Of a stretch of DNA of 6,739 nt, positions 6,490 through 6,739 are shown in pieces. The stretch is from DATLGD01 sp035540755 (GTDB lineage: Bacteria; Actinomycetota; Actinomycetes; Mycobacteriales; SCTD01). Within the stretch, counting starts at the first letter, position 1. Each line of letters opens with the position of its first letter. Made by a program: the position numbers and the translations under genes. The stretch covers positions 1 to 6,739 of the forward strand of contig DATLGD010000152.1 of assembly GCA_035540755.1 (NCBI GenBank). Direction: 5' to 3'. Under the pieces are notes generated by a model. It searched no databases. It was not told the DNA's origin and saw only the letters and a list, made by a program, of their open reading frames with translations.

Positions 6490-6739
6490 TCGTGGGCGCT
6501 CGGGCGGCGGCGGCCAGGTCGCCGGCGCGTTCGGCCGCGGCCCGGGCGGACGCCCCGCGCGTGGCCGCAAGAGCAAGAAGCAGCGGCGTCAGGAGTTCGA
6601 CAACCTCGAGGCGCCGCGGATGGGCGGCGTCGTCCCGCGCGGCAACGGCGAGACCATCCGGCTGCCCCGCGGCGCGTCCCTGTCCGACTTCGCCGACAAG
6701 ATCAACGCCAACCCCGGCTCGCTCGTGCAGGTGGTGTTC
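6476..6739 (+). CDS. infB: Second IF-2 fragment on the opposite strand, truncated at both ends
   Basis: The plus strand reads, in one open frame of 88 codons to the window edge, GRPGGRGRSGGGGQVAGAFG, then the RKSKKQRRQEFDNLEAP block (from 6566), GGVVPRGNGETIRLPRGASL, and finally SDFADKINANPGSLVQVVF. This is the end of the IF-2 linker and the start of the segment before the GTPase domain. It matches the minus-strand infB codon for codon without an indel, but differs at 12 of 88 residues and 33 of 264 bases (hand count). The changes are largely third-position or conservative, the pattern of natural divergence between related genes and not of read errors. It has no start codon or N-terminal domain before it. 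It is most probably part of another strain's or species' infB joined here in inverted orientation. Confidence 0.9.
6476..6739 (+). repeat. Right arm of diverged inverted repeat (infB), cut by window edge
   Basis: This is the partner of 6159-6422. Homology is still strong at the last base of the window, so the true arm is longer than can be seen. On the inner side it stops at about 6476, where the register to the left arm is lost. Confidence 0.9.

Noticed and set aside
3850..6576. Minus-strand open frame of 908 codons overlapping infB, DUF503 and rbfA
   Set aside because: It is the frame-shifted shadow of infB and DUF503, an almost pure Arg/Gly/Ala/Pro translation that crosses three true genes.
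6159..6739. Hairpin telomere or terminal inverted repeat of a linear replicon
   Set aside because: The arms are coding copies of infB that differ at about one base in eight and lie head-to-head at an internal coding position. Telomeric or fold-back arms would be near identical and non-coding.
1..6739. CRISPR array, insertion sequence, tRNA/rRNA gene, toxin-antitoxin or defence island
   Set aside because: No regularly spaced repeats, transposase, recognisable RNA gene or defence protein is visible on either strand; the window is a housekeeping translation cluster.

Overview
The window is very GC-rich, most codons end in G or C, GTG starts are common, and the gene order is that of the actinobacterial infB-rbfA-truB-ribF translation cluster. 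The source is therefore an actinomycete (Actinomycetota). A Geodermatophilaceae- or Frankiales-like origin is possible, but that is only an impression from protein style.

All complete genes lie on the minus strand and read from high to low coordinates. In transcription order they are: infB (translation initiation factor IF-2, 5' end missing, about 6479-4452); a 204-nt gap with a long imperfect stem-loop (4361-4438); a DUF503 gene (4247-3954); rbfA (3952-3422, 1 nt after DUF503); truB (3425-2535, 4-nt GTGA overlap with rbfA); a DUF808/YedI-like membrane protein (2420-1455); ribF (1426-470); and a stand-alone response-regulator receiver (403-11). infB, rbfA and truB serve translation initiation, 30S maturation and tRNA modification, and ribF makes FMN and FAD. 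DUF808 and the receiver are not usual members of this cluster and sit where other genes (nothing, and rpsO) are commonly found.

The right end is abnormal. From 6476 to the window edge the plus strand encodes a second piece of IF-2, head-to-head with the minus-strand infB and in perfect codon register with it (88 codons, no indels). It is clearly diverged: by hand count 33 of 264 bases and 12 of 88 residues differ. Both pieces run into each other inside the Gly/Arg/Pro-rich linker at a near-palindromic GC-only site near 6477, so neither has an N-terminal domain or a true start. The simplest explanation is a chimeric join between infB genes of two related genomes, as in a metagenome contig end. 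A real inverted partial duplication is the less likely alternative.

I found no RNA genes, insertion sequences, CRISPR arrays or defence systems, and no convincing undescribed system. The points that deserve a second look are the inverted infB junction, the stem-loop after infB, and the two unexpected genes around ribF.
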